Source: Anthonomus grandis grandis (lineage: Eukaryota; Arthropoda; Insecta; Coleoptera; Curculionidae). Taken from it: a stretch of DNA of 64,000 nucleotides. A model generated the notes under the pieces. The model made no database searches. It saw nothing but the letters and a program-made list of their open reading frames with translations, and was not told where the DNA came from. Shown here one piece after another: positions 21,495 to 33,592 of the stretch. The stretch is from contig NC_065551.1 of NCBI RefSeq assembly GCF_022605725.1, forward strand, positions 24,428,001 through 24,492,000. The letters are read 5' to 3'. Position 1 is the first letter of the stretch, and each line of letters opens with the position of its first letter. A program made the position numbers and the translations under genes.

Positions 21495-23730
21495 TAGCAT
21501 AATATGTTATTAGACTATATAGCAATGCTTTCGAGTTTATATTTATATAACTTCTTTTGCATTTATATAAGTTATTTTTTATGTGTTACTATATTTATAA
21601 TTTTTATAGAATATTACAATTTATAAATAAGTGATTATTAGTTAGCTTTATACAATTTAATTTATATCGTAAAAAACCAATCAAGGTACTTTTATATGAT
21701 AGCTCATATTTTGGTCTGGGATTAACTTTCATAACTGAAAGTACAAAAAATATTAATTTTTTTATCTCCTTGGCATTTTAACTCTCTATTAAGGAATTCC
21801 ATCTAAAAGTCTGTTTTTTTGAAGATTTTTCACACTTCGATCTAAACAGAATTACGATGTCTAACAATATTTATATAAAAAATTATTTTTAGCCATTACT
21901 TGATCTCAATTGCATTCTATTCCTTTGCCACTACCTTCATGTAAACCATCATTTTCTAGTAATAATTATCTTGTTTCTACGTGAATCTGTAGATACTACC
22001 TACTAAAAAATAACTTCGATTGTCAAATTTAAAAAAAAGTAATATTTTATCAATTATATTGATTCGAAACCTAATAATATAATACAGATAGATAAAGGTT
22101 CAGAGTTCATAAGCTATATATGAGCTAAACAGAAATTATAAAATTAAGAAAAAACTATACCTCAAAAAAAAATACCGTATTTTGTCTACGCCTATGGACT
22201 TAATATGTATGTAAATTAGAAAAGCAAAGACAATTAAAAATCCTGACAACGTTATGATGTACGGTAAGGCATAGCCCTTATCTGATAATCTACCCTTTTT
22301 AATCTTTTTATACTTATTATACCGTATATTTACATGTATACGTAATACTTTTGCAGCATAAAGCGTAACGCAGCTGGCTATGATAAACCGATGTCCTTAT
22401 TAAGTAGGAAAGTACAAAAAAAACCTAAAATAAGCAAAAAAACATTAACAAATATGAATTGGAGAAAATAAAATACACATAATAAAACATTAAATTTTAA
22501 TATTTAACAAATATTTAGGATACCATCGTACCATAGATGTAGAAAAATCCAGTAGAACTCAATTTGTTGTATCATCAATGCTCCGCGATGATCCAGTTTG
22601 TATCAAGCTGCTACCAAGGACAAACCAAAAACTTATCAATAAAAATCAACTAACGCTCAAGTTCTCTCTATACAAACACAAAAAACTCATAAATACCAAA
22701 GAAAACTTACAAACAAAAAAAAATGATAAAGCGACCACTGGCCATTATCTTCAACATTATCTTTATGTGGGACATTATGATGGGGACACATTTCTGACGG
22801 CGAATATAATAATGGTAATGCGAACGAAAGGGCTGTATCGCCGGGGGGGTGTGAGAGGAAAGAAGGGTGGGCATAATGCGTTATGAAATCACGGTTATGT
22901 GACAAATAACGGTTGACCCGTAAACATTTGATGTATAATTTGGTCAGATAGAGTTCGGAACACACGCGACTCTCTTGGTCTTTGAATATTAACAGGGTGG
23001 TTTAGGTAGAAAATATTTTTTTTTTATATTTTTACTATATTTAAGTTATAGGGTAAGAAAGCCTTTTTGGCTTCATGCTTTACAACTTTTATGTCTTAAT
23101 TGACACTACGTCATTTGAGATATATTAAATTAAATGTCTTTTTAAGTAGTATTTTTTAAATATTAATATAGGATAAAAAAAAACTTGTATTAAGATTTTT
23201 GTAAAATTCTATTTTAATTAATAAGGTGCTTAACATGCTTGCCATTTTACTGTTTTGGAATAGATAGACCCTCAACTTTATGAAAGCTATTCTTCTTTTT
23301 TCTGAAGTAAATATCTTCCTCGAGCTACTTTGTTTGATATAATCACAGATTTTTGGTTTCACGCGAAGTCAGAATTTACATATTATATAAATATAAAAAT
23401 TAATTCAATAAAAATGCAAGTTTTAATCGAATAGCAAGAACACAATTAATTATTCAGACTTACTTATTTTGAAACTAATTCATCGTCCGCCGACTTTTTT
23501 ACATTCCAAATCAAAATAATTAATTATTCATAAGATCTATTCACAAGGTTACTAATTAAGCCATTCAATTCAGTACATATACGCTGTTAAAAGCCTTTGT
23601 CAAGTCTATATGTTGGACTTTAAATCGCAGAATTTATATCATATACAATAAAAAAAATTATTTCATCTAGTTACTCTTAACCTCTTATTAAAAAAATGGG
23701 AATGTTTTTTTTACTTTCTGATTTTAATAC
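21495..23730. other. AT-rich non-coding stretch with one GC-richer block
   Basis: No gene or transposase motif was found. The block 22,730-22,980 has a more balanced composition (words such as TAACGGTTGACCCG and a G9 run) and may be conserved regulatory DNA. A lone mariner-type terminus ACAGGGTGG is at about 22,993. The open frames at 22,578-22,886 and 22,687-22,965 overlap each other on opposite strands and have no domains. Confidence 0.4.
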
Positions 23731-23733
23731 ATA

Positions 23734-25176
23734 CAGGGTGATTTTCAACTTATGCGCATAAACTTGGGAAATGATAGCTGATGAGTAATAATGAAAAAAA
23801 AGTGTAGCAAAATATTTTTAGTTTTGGAGCTATCCATAGTTTTTTAAAGAAAAAACATGTATTTTTTAACGTGTTCAATTTAAACTAATTTAAAGCAACT
23901 GTTCAAAGTTGTTTCCATTATTTTCGATACAAACTTGAGCTCGTCGAATCCATGAAGACGTACATGTATCAACTTCGTTTACATACACCATTGTTTTCAT
24001 ATGACCCCACAAATAAAAGTCTAATGGATTAAGGTCAGGCGAGCGAGGGGGCCACCCAACTGGACCATCACGGCCTATCCATCGTGCGGGAAACACACGA
24101 TCTAAATGTTGTCGCACTGATCGTGAAAAATGTGGTGGAGCACCATCATGAAGAAACCACATGTTCTGCCTAACGTTGAGATTCACATTTTCAAGGAGCA
24201 CTGGTAAATTGTTGCGCAAAAATTCTAAATACCGAGCACCAGTCAAACGATTTTCCAGAGGTCCGATGAGCATCCCGTTCAGAATTCCAGCCCATACATT
24301 TACAGAAAAACGTTGTTGAAAGTATTTTCTCCGTGTAATATGTGGATTTTCCAAATCCCAGTAAAGAGTGTTATGAAAGTTGAAAATTCCATTGCGCGTA
24401 AAATTTGTCTTATCCGTAACTAAAATGTTCATGGTAAAGTTTGGGCTTAACTGCTGGTGATGTAACAACCACTCACAAAAGTGTACTCGAAGCGGCAAAT
24501 CTCTTGGAAGTAGGGCTTGTACCCTCTGCACATGAAACTCGTGCCTTAAAATTTGCCAACTTGTAGATTGCGATATTCTAAATCGCGCTGCAATTGTCCT
24601 AGTGCTAATTCCAGGTTGTTCTTCGATAACTTCTAAAATATCCTCCTCCAGATTTAGAAAGGGCGTAGGTCTAATAGCTCCTCCATCTTGTCCAGGCCGC
24701 GGCCGCAAATTGCCAGTTTGTCTACCGCGCTGAATATCACGTAAGAAAGCCCACGTTTCGGGTGATATCTTCAGGGAAATCTTTGGGCATACAGATCAGC
24801 TGCTGCCACTGCATTCTGATGCGTTTCTTCGTAAACCAAAACCATGTCGACAAGTTCTTCGTTTGTAAAAATGTGCGCCATTAAATTTGACGCTTTTATT
24901 TTGTTCGTGTGAAATAACGATCGAAAACGATCACAGCCACCAACAAACTAAGTACTGCTAAAGATTCCAAACAACAAATTCCAAACATTATGACTTGTTT
25001 ACTATCAGTTATTAATAAACAAAATAAGTTCGTCTGATACACGTTCTGTTGACATTTGTTTAACTTTATTTCGGAAACCAAAAATATTTTACTAAATTTT
25101 TTTCTCATTATTACTCATTATTGATCTTCATTTACCATTTCCCAAGTTTATGCGCATAGGTTGAAAATCACCCTGT
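23734..25176 (-). mobile_element. DD41D-type mariner-like element, complete ends
   Basis: A 1443-bp element with ends CAGGGTGATTTTCAACTTAT at 23,734 and the inverse at 25,176, flanked by TA. The inverted repeats extend about 60 bp, sharing TATGCGCATAAACTTGGGAA, with mismatches and one indel. The repeats do not resemble those of the 19.57-kb element beyond CAGGGTG, so this is a different lineage of the same transposase group. It carries one transposase pseudogene on the minus strand. Confidence 0.92.
23890..24881 (-). pseudogene. DD41D-type transposase of the 23.7-kb element
   Basis: Translation most likely began at the ATG at 24,881 (MAHIFTNEELVDMVLVYEET). An in-frame TGA interrupts it near 24,770 after YAQRFP and the frame shifts soon after. 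A 272-residue open frame then starts at 24,708. It has an HTH with ISTRTIAARFRISQSTSWQI and the core Asp residues in LVTDKTNF, WFLHDGAPPHF and SPDLNPLDFYLWG. The second-to-third spacing is 41 residues. Near the C-terminus about 40 residues are missing between VYVNEVDT and WIRRAQVCIENNG, before the terminal NNFEQLL. It is inactive, though the catalytic triad itself survives. It is closest to the fragment at 3-584 among the copies here. Confidence 0.9.
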
Positions 25177-25399
25177 ATTTAAATTGAATTTACTAAAAAA
25201 AAAACGCTAAATAATTACGGATTAAATAATTAATGAAAATCGACAATTTTAACAGAGCCTATCTGCTATTACTGCATTTTAGGATTATAATGTTTTTCAG
25301 TATATAGTGATAATCATGGTGCACATAAACTGATGAGCAAAATTGTTAATACAGTTCTGAACTTTTGAAATGTTTATGACCCAACCGTGGCTGGCCATC

Positions 25400-26100
25400 A
25401 TCTGGTTGTGTTTAAAACAGGACAGTAACCCTAGGCAAAAAAAATCGAGGAGTTTCATATCTGGTAATCTTGACGGCCATTCTATTGGACCTTATCTTCC
25501 AATTCACTAATTTGAAAATGTATGTTTAAATATTGTCTCACAAGAAGAACATAGTAAGGTGACGCTATATCTTTTTAAAAATGTATTAGATCTTTGTGTA
25601 GGTTCCTATTTCCATAAGTACCTAATTGATCTTCTATTGGTTCTACCGATTATAAGACGATAAATGATGTCGAATATTAACAAGTATATTTCGCTATTTA
25701 AGTTACCTTTAATAAATAAACGCCCAATCATAATATTACCCCCGTACAATATTCCCGCTCATACATTTATTTTTTCTGAGTACTGTGTCCTTCCTTTAAT
25801 TTCCTTGCAAAATTGAAGTCTTCAATCTGAGTCATCTTTACACAATTCTTGAAGTATTTGCATTATGTACCGATGAAAATAATTTAATTTAGCATAAAGC
25901 TTTTATAAGATTCATAGCAAGATTTCCTAGTAAGTACCTATAATTCTGTTGCTTTATCAATTACTCGACGCTGAACCCTTCTTTTGTTTGCTGCTGTATA
26001 TAACATCAGTGTTATCTAAGGCAGCAGTGCTAAAGACCCAATGATTTTCAGATCAAAACATAACTATTGAACTTTTAATAAAGTATAAATAATGTCAGAT
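25400..26100 (-). pseudogene. Heavily decayed mariner-like transposase
   Basis: The minus strand shows MSGNIVRG (compare NVWAGI..) near 25,760 and later GPIEWPSRLPDMKLLDFFCL, the third-Asp block of the DD41D transposases, near 25,450. The pieces are in the correct order with many stops. Borders are uncertain and no TIRs were identified. Confidence 0.55.
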
Positions 26101-26450
26101 ATCGAATTAATTTTAAAAAAAAATCGACCTTCTTTTAAATGATGTTCTCTTAAAATTGAATAAAATAAAATAGGTAATGTTCATTTAAGGCAATAAGCAT
26201 TAAATATCAAACATTTTCTTTGAGCCTGTTTTATATTTTTTATATGCCTTAATAAATATTACTCAAAAGGACCTTTAATTTGAGGTATCATAAAAGAGGC
26301 ATTTAAAATTTAGCGATTAGGGTACATACAGCCCAAGGGGTTGCTCACTCCATCACTTTCATACCGTTATAGAGTATTCCATTTTTAGGCTATTTCAAAC
26401 CTATATTTGATTAAATCTATCTGATTATATAATTGAAAATATTGCTAGAT

Positions 26451-26473
26451 ATGCATAACTTAAATGGATATGA
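26451..26473. repeat. Dispersed copy of the TGCATAACTTAAATGG motif
   Basis: A 20-bp motif also found at about 28,239, 28,602 and 28,915, inside the decayed satellite-like block. Confidence 0.5.
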
Positions 26474-26876
26474 TAGTGATAAGGATAATAATATTATTAA
26501 TAATAAGTATAAGTTAAATATTTTTTAGTTTACTGTTATTTTTATAAAAAATGCCCATTGATACTGGTTACAAGCAATAAATGACTTCACATAATAGGTA
26601 TTATATAGATTATTTTATTAAATTATTCTTTTTTGCCAAATAAAATTAATATAATTTAAGTCGTTAAGTAAAGTTACAAAATTCATTAACTAAAGAAGTA
26701 TACTTTCACATTAAAAAAACATACTATATAAAAATAATGTAAAGCTTATCAAACAATTCGCAATCAATGTAAAATTTATCATTTAAAGAAAATAAATAAA
26801 ACATGAATGGTGATGAAATAGTTCATACTTGCAGTGGAGTCGTAGATTAAAATAAAATAAAAATACAGTCTACCTC

Positions 26877-27146
26877 CACTTATTTATTAAACATCATTTA
26901 GTTTTTTTTATATCCGACACAGCGATATCCATCATTCATCCTTGTAAATAATAGAATATAAATAAATAAAATTACAAATAATTATAAAAAAAATTATAAT
27001 AAATAAAAGAGCTATTTGAGATGGACTCATACCCTGGTGTATATGACTTATCCCAATTTTAAACTTTTTACCCCCTGATGATGAACATCAATTTGTCCAA
27101 AATATGACGGCAATTATAAAAACTGAATGATGTTTAATAAATAAAT
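26877..27146. repeat. Inverted repeat pair, possible MITE
   Basis: TATTTATTAAACATCATTTAG (about 26,880) is inverted at about 27,119-27,146 with one mismatch in 20, enclosing about 220 bp without coding capacity. No target duplication is obvious. Confidence 0.4.
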
Positions 27147-27299
27147 AGAAAGAGACTGTAGGATTTTCATTTTACGTTAAAACATGAATTCTTAAAAACC
27201 AGGAACATTTTCCTTTTTTTCTGGATCTATTCAAGTCTGGCTACAATTAAAAAAATATATATTTCTAAAACTATTAATTTATAATTAATTAATAATTCC

Positions 27300-27970
27300 A
27301 GGTTTTAGGTTCACCCTGTATCCAGTTTCCTGGAAGAGCCGCGTGACCGCAGTTTTATGACTGATGACCGACTTCCACGCCCCCTGGTCGACAATCACGA
27401 CACCGGCCCATCGATTCGGAGACGATAACGGCTTAAGCACGAAAAAATATAATATAATGTCCTACGAGGCAGATTTATATTAGATTTTTTATGAGGGTAA
27501 TATAATTTTAAATGGCAGTTTATGGTAGGGGACTATTAGAGGCGGGATTTTTCCTGGAACGATGGTAATTGACCAATAGATTTTATTAAAACAACATGAC
27601 GTTAACAAAATGTAATTGATTTTCTTTATTAAATCTAAACTAGGCCATATAGGCAAGACACTGAAAAGCAATTAAACTCACCATACTAACCGCACTGTCC
27701 TTAGGTAAATTATGATTTAATGGGCCTTTTTTACATTTCTACTCAGCTCGCACCAGTCTGTCACGCGAACCACAGTGATTTCCATCAAATTGACTCACGT
27801 GATCCCTTTCTTTGCAAAAGCAATCAAAAAGCTGTAACTCATTTAACTATCTGTTTCCATCATCATGGGAATGACGTGTGTCGCTTGTCATAACCGTAAC
27901 TTTTTGACCCTCTTTGTGTTCTTTTCTCATTTTGCATTTTTATCGCGGTCAACCCTTATCTGATTAAAAG
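27300..27970. other. Two GC-richer non-coding blocks
   Basis: The block 27,330-27,430 is GC-rich, next to an ACCCTGTA transposon-like terminus. The block 27,740-27,970 has balanced composition and several factor-site-like words (CACGTG E-box, TGACGTG, TTATCGCGGTCAACCC). No coding frame is present. It could be a conserved enhancer; this is inference from composition only. Confidence 0.3.
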
Positions 27971-28019
27971 GGTGAAAATCTTTGTTTTTTGTATTAGGGG
28001 TTGTTGTGCATAGATGTAA

Positions 28020-28960
28020 CATTATATATCTACTAATTTTCTTTAAACTACTAAATTAAATGTCAACAAAAAATTTTTTCTTAGTTAACAGAACTCTTAA
28101 ATCTAGCAAATAATTATTTTTTTATAGAATATTTACCAGCATATAAGTTTAAAGTAATGCTTTTAATTAAAAAAAAATCCAATCAGCACGAGGATCGATA
28201 TAATTTACCTTCATTGTTAAAATTACTATTACTGCATATGCATAACCTAAATGGGTAGGATCATCATTTTGAAATGTACTGCATTATTTTATGCTAATAT
28301 TTACTTTTTTAGCTAATTTTTTAATTGTTTTCATTTTAATAAATCCGTAATTTTTATTTTATATAACAGATCATAACTTTATCTATTCTAAAAGCCCTAG
28401 ATATAGCAAACAAATTTATTAGAGAATATATTTTTTTATTATCTGTTCTTGGATTCTACCAGTTTTTTTAATTTGTTTAAAAAAATAAGAACCATATATA
28501 TATAATCCAAAAAAAACTTCTTATACCATTTAGTTTTACAATATTATAAGTAGTAACAATCTTCTAGAATTTACTCTATTCCCCCCAAAAAACAAAAAAA
28601 TGCATAACTTCAATGGATATCATTCTAATTTTTTTACCATAAATAGATATAATGTACACGCAATAATAAATTCATAAATATAAAATAATTCTAATTAAAA
28701 TATAGTGTTAAATAGAATTAAATGTAAAAAATGCCTTGAAATATTTTTTTTATATTTTTGCTGAAATACTATTAGAATACCCCTTTTTATTTTGCAATTT
28801 TATTCAATAAACAGATTTCTTCATGTAGCATGGCTATTCCCTTTTATAAAATGTACATATCTAATTTCATTTATTGTTAAAATTTACCAGCGCACTATCA
28901 TAACTGAATGCCACATGCATAACTTAAATGGCTAAAATTCGCATTTTGGACTGCTCATGT
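28020..28960. repeat. Decayed ~310-365-bp tandem repeat block
   Basis: The anchor motif TGCATAAC(T/C)T(A/C)AATGG recurs at about 28,239, 28,602 and 28,915 (spacing about 363 and 313). Upstream of the anchors, further matching words occur in the same order. Examples are TTAACAGA..CT and CTAGCAAA..AATTAT followed by AGAATAT, and TTCATTGTTAAAATT followed by ATTACTGCATATGC or TTACCAGCGCACTATCA. Divergence is large. It looks like remains of a small satellite array. Confidence 0.45.
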
Positions 28961-29452
28961 CTTACCCTAGCTTTTATATTTACAGTAACACAGAGAAAAG
29001 TACTATGTGTTGCCCATTTTAAAAAACTGTCAAAATATTCTCTACATCGTATTTTTTTTCGGTTTACTCAAAAGTATAGTGGTTTTTATTAAATATTTTT
29101 TTTCTGTATACTGACGTGTAATTTTTTATCGGGGTTAAATCAATTTAGTTTATTGCAACGTACCTAGAACCAGATGAGGTGAAAAAGGAGAATCAAAAAC
29201 TAAAGCAAAGTTCTATCATAGTCATAGTTTTGTATGATGCTGTAAAGTATAATAAAACTACATATTCTTTTTATTGCAATGCATAATTTTCAGTACAAAC
29301 CAGTTATTCTGATAAATAATTCATGGGCTTCGTCACAGAAACATAAATGTCTTATGGCTTAAGTGTACTTTAAAACCAAGATATACATCTACGTCAATTC
29401 ATGAGCCACAGTTTAATTCAATCATCTGAATAAACCTATCGTCAAGCAATAA

Positions 29453-30150
29453 TCACTGAAAATGTATAGTTAGTAAAAACAATTGAGCTACATTTACAAA
29501 GTAATTTTTTTTCGCAAAACTATCCAGTATTTGTTTACTAGTCACTGAAATATCACGCTGAATATTGAGTAACGCTGCGTTAACAAGTCGGTCTTCTCCG
29601 GTATAATTCGGAGATATGCTTTTGATTATGACCATTCGCTTCAAACTACTGTGACTGGTAGAACTGCACATTACACCCAGAGCTTCGAGTATTTTTGGTC
29701 GCTCTGAAGTGAAGTTTCATTTAACACGTTTCCGCATTTTAAAATCGGCTTTTATTTCTCGACTAGTTTCAGTCTATTCATCTGCCTATACTTCGTTGAA
29801 AACAAAAGTAGTCTTGTCAAATTCGACCTTATCAATTTCTGCACATTTTGATAGGGAAACATGTATTTTGTGAAGTAGATCTCGTTGCTTTTAGAATTTT
29901 GATTCAAGCTTTTCGGAGTACTTGTCCGAGAATCGAAAGTTGATCAATCGCCTTTAGTACTCTTTAGGATTTCCAGAATAGCTGTCATAACTTTTCTAAC
30001 GTTCTGCTTGTCGAGGAACAGTCAGCATTATATCAATCGATTAATTTCAAAGTATGTTGCTAATCGAACATTTCTCGAAATGTTTCGTCTGAATTGGTCC
30101 TTTACTTCATCATGGACATCATTCACGTATTCACTGCACTTGCTTTAGTC
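29453..30150 (-). pseudogene. hAT-family transposase remnant, C-terminal dimerisation region
   Basis: The frame at 29,453-29,671 contains VNAALLNIQRDISVTSKQ followed by ILDSFAKKN. This is the hAT C-terminal dimerisation motif (L.ALLNIHRDI....EEVLDxFA) found in ZBED/ZMYM-like transposases. Upstream on the minus strand, broken frames (VKDQFRRNISRNV near 30,100) are compatible with the preceding catalytic region but too decayed to confirm. No TIRs or 8-bp duplications were identified. Confidence 0.5.
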
Positions 30151-31130
30151 ACAGTCTTTTTTTGTAAATTAAAACTCAAACTAATAGTTAATCTGAAAAT
30201 TGCTTTGAACACTGTGAATGAAATTATATTCATTTGTTTAAATTGAAGTAAGCTAACCCTTAAGACTCGTTTAAAAAATATTGAGGAAGTCGATATTTCA
30301 GGATGGTCCCTCATTATCAAACTATTCAATATATACGTTTCATTATTCTGGACGTACGTAGAACTTTACTTGCATTTCTTTAGCGAAAGTGCTCGTTCTT
30401 AAAAACAATGGCGTTATACCCATATTCATAGGAAATTTTCGTGTACAAGGATTCCATAGGTACAGTTTATCTATAAAGTTTTCTTATAACACCTTATATA
30501 TAATATTGATAATTATTATAACATAAAATTATAAAATGTTATTTTTTTTAAAAAGAGTTTATTTCCTATTTAAATCTGTTGTAAGAAACATAATATTTTC
30601 TATTATAAATAAATGTTCTTAAAACCTTGAAAGGCTTAAATTAGCATTGTCGTGGAACTATGGGCCGTTTGTTTGCTTGCAACATCTCTGATGCAATGAT
30701 GCCAAAGTTAAAAGTTTTTATTATTCTACGTTTAAGACGATGGTTGTCCCTTAATATAATGTTATGACAATATCGGTATTTACTTGTGAAAAGATCGGCC
30801 TAAATCGCCTTTTTTCCATAGTGCGGCACAAACGGCACAAGTTTTTACTACCCAAACAGTTCAAAAAAACACTGAATTGACTTAATAATTTTTTTTACCT
30901 TAAAAATGTTTTTTTGCCCCTAAAATAACATATATCTATTTTTACTTTTCATTTTTATTGCAAAATCTAACATCAATAAGTTATATTAACATTATTATAT
31001 TTGTTGATATATAAGCCATTTAATGTTCTAAGTAAATATTGCTTACAGGTTCAATACTTATTAACAGCCCAAATTAGTGTAGAGAAACCCTAACATATGT
31101 TTATTAAACAACTGACTGAACCTTTTTCTA
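30151..31130. other. AT-rich, no recognised feature
   Basis: The small minus frame at 30,123-30,329 has no domain. Nothing else stands out. Confidence 0.5.
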
Positions 31131-31139
31131 ACTAAAATT

Positions 31140-31570
31140 ATTTAATACATCCTCTCCATCCCCCCACGTTGGTCGGATACATTAATACAACACCCTCTGC
31201 GGTAACATTTACCTCCAACCGCGATTTTAAACTGCAGTAGCAGCACAGGGAGAAGCACAAACCGAGAGAGAGTATCTCTAAGTGGATAAGTGCCGTTGCT
31301 CGCATGGATGAACCCACTTCCTGTCCATGGAAAAGTCTCGTTGTGGCCCAGACGAGTTTTAACCGGATCGACCGGGCAAATGCGACAGAACTTAGCCGGG
31401 CCACCGACATCAGGGGATTGCAGTAATTTTTAATGTCATATTTCACGTCTATATAGAGTTTATGATGTCACAAAGTTCAGCAAAAACTCTGCGATGGAGG
31501 AAAGCAGCGTTAAGCAGACGAAAGGTTTTTACGTTTTTACTGTACTGCCAGGTTATGCGGGTCGATTCTG
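31140..31570. promoter_or_regulatory. GC-richer block with TATA-like element
   Basis: A CpG-richer island contains TCTATATAGAG at about 31,449-31,459 and TTCAGC about 28 bp further, a possible TATA-plus-initiator arrangement on the plus strand. The 102-residue minus frame at 31,138-31,446 has no recognised domain. It could be a promoter, an LTR or a solitary exon. Confidence 0.25.
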
Positions 31571-31739
31571 GAATGAAGATTTTTTTGTCAGTCTTATTAT
31601 GTAATTCAGATTAATTATTGAGCTTATAATTTTAGTAGGATTAGCATTTTCTCAATTTTTTTAACTATTGTCAAGCTATTGATTATTTTATGGAAGTAGC
31701 ATGATTCATTTCAGCATTATGTTTTGTAATTATGGTGTT

Positions 31740-31999
31740 TGTTAACACTAAATTTTGATTTCTTAATTACTGGATGGTTAAATTAAAGACTAGAATTTTG
31801 TGGATTTAAAATCTACTTATATTCTTGTATGTCTCTACTTCATCAGAGAAGGAATGATACATGTTTCTTGCTACCGGATAACTTTCACTGTCTTATGATT
31901 AAGTGGGGATGCACTTCCGCCTTGTTGCCAAACCTAACTCACAATTTCAGTAAACAAACTAAAGGCTAAAGGTAAATTTAAATGATTCTCAATACTACA
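31740..31999 (-). repeat. Candidate 3' LTR of the gypsy element
   Basis: On the minus strand, downstream of the integrase stop, a purine tract AAGGGCGAAGG precedes TGTAGTATTGAGAATCATTT. A TG...CA-bounded stretch could then end at TGTTAACA (31,740). No second copy was found upstream of gag, so the assignment rests on position and the polypurine-like tract only. Confidence 0.3.
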
Positions 32000-32161
32000 A
32001 TACCTTCGCCCTTAAAAGAAAAAAAATTTTTTTTTCATTCTCTCAAATAGAGCATAATTATTATACACTATTACATTATAAAATTAGTATTTTATTGAAT
32101 TCCCAATTTACCAATTGGTTTTATAACCCTTTTTGGCCTAACTGATTGTTCAATATTATTT

Positions 32162-33592
32162 CTAACCGATGGAAACCTTTTTTGTTTCTTCAAAACTACC
32201 TTCGGTTTCTTCTACAGCTAAATTACCCTCTAACTCTATACTACTATCTATATTTACAGAATTATTTACAAAATTTTCCGGATTTTCATTATAATTATCT
32301 AACTCTAAAGAAGGACTTGAAGGTGAAACTCCAAAATCTGAACTAATGGGAATTTTAGGTAATAAACTCGAAGATAAGGTATATTTTTTAACTTGGTTAC
32401 AGTGTCTTTTCCAATTCCTATCCAAGTCTGGTATTCTAACTAAGTAAGTTCTTTTACCCAACTTTTTGCTAATTACCCCTTTAATGAAAGTAGGTTTATC
32501 AACGATTTTATAATTCTTGACCAAAACAGGTTCATTTATCTCAAAATTAATTTTTTTACTAGGTTTACTATTTTCAATTTGCCTATTCTGGGCCTGTTCT
32601 ACTCTTTTACCCACTTTTTGTATATCCAAATTACTCTTAGAAATTGATTTTTCTGAAGCTGGTAAAAGACTAGACAGTCTAGTTCTTAAATCCCTACCAA
32701 ACATTAAAACAACAGGACTCACCCCAGTTGTGCAATGAGGAGTAACCCTATAATCTAAGAGGAACCTACATAAAGTTAAACTAACATTTTCAATGGAATT
32801 CGAGACTAAAGCTTTTTTAAGAGCTGATTTAACTGTTCTAACTGCATTTTCGGCTGCATCATTAGAAGCCGGGGAGTAAGGAGGACTCGTTAAATGCTTA
32901 ATATTATTTTTTGATAGGAAAGTTTTAAAATCATCCAACACCAACTGTCTGCCATTATCTGACACCAAAGTAACAGGTAAACCAAAAGTGGCAAAAACTC
33001 TTCTAAGGGCCTGAATTGTTGAAGCAGAGTTAATATTGGACATTCCATGCATTTCGAGTAGGCATCAAGTATTACAATAAAATTTTTGCGTTTATAATAT
33101 AAAATCAAAAAAATCTATATGAATGCGCTCCCATGGAGCTTTTGGCCAGAGCCATGGGCTTAACTGTGTCTTAGGGGCACTACTAGAAAACAAAACACAA
33201 GCATCACATTTTTTTGTTAACATTTCAATCTCAGAATCTATGTTTGGGAACCAAATATAACCTCTGGCTAAACTTTTCATTTTAACTGCTCCCATATGGG
33301 ATTTATGTAACTCTTGTAGTACTTGATGCCGCATGGAACTAGGTACTACCACTGTATGATTCCACATAATACAATTTTCTACGATACTAAATTTAAATCT
33401 TTTAGCAAAATATGCCTCTAAGGAAATATCAGTTGTCTTTTTAGGCCAGCCGTTTTGAATAAAATAAATTGCTCTTTGAAGAATTATATCTGACGCTGTC
33501 TCTTTTTGCAATTTTTCAAAATTCAAATTAAAATCTTCATTTTTTAAGAAAAAATAAAAGTAATCTATTGTGCAAGCTTTTATAGATTTCAC
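32162..33592 (-). pseudogene. Gypsy integrase
   Basis: The first frame (33,592-33,092) carries the zinc-binding HHCC module (LQELHKSHMG ... KKCDAC) and enters the catalytic core at RIHIDFFDFIL (first Asp). A frameshift near 33,050 breaks it. The second frame (33,052-32,162) continues with SDNGRQ (Asp32 of that frame) and NDAAENAVRTVK (Glu68), 35 residues between them as in retroviral-type integrases (DD35E). A C-terminal region rich in Lys/Ser follows. All catalytic residues are readable, but in two frames. Small plus-strand frames at 32,146-32,346 and 32,517-32,738 are antisense shadows. Confidence 0.88.

Noticed and set aside
22578..22965. Overlapping ~100-residue frames on both strands
   Set aside because: No domain, one depends on a G-run, and the two contradict each other.
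32146..32738. Plus-strand frames over the integrase
   Set aside because: Antisense shadows of the integrase C-terminal region.
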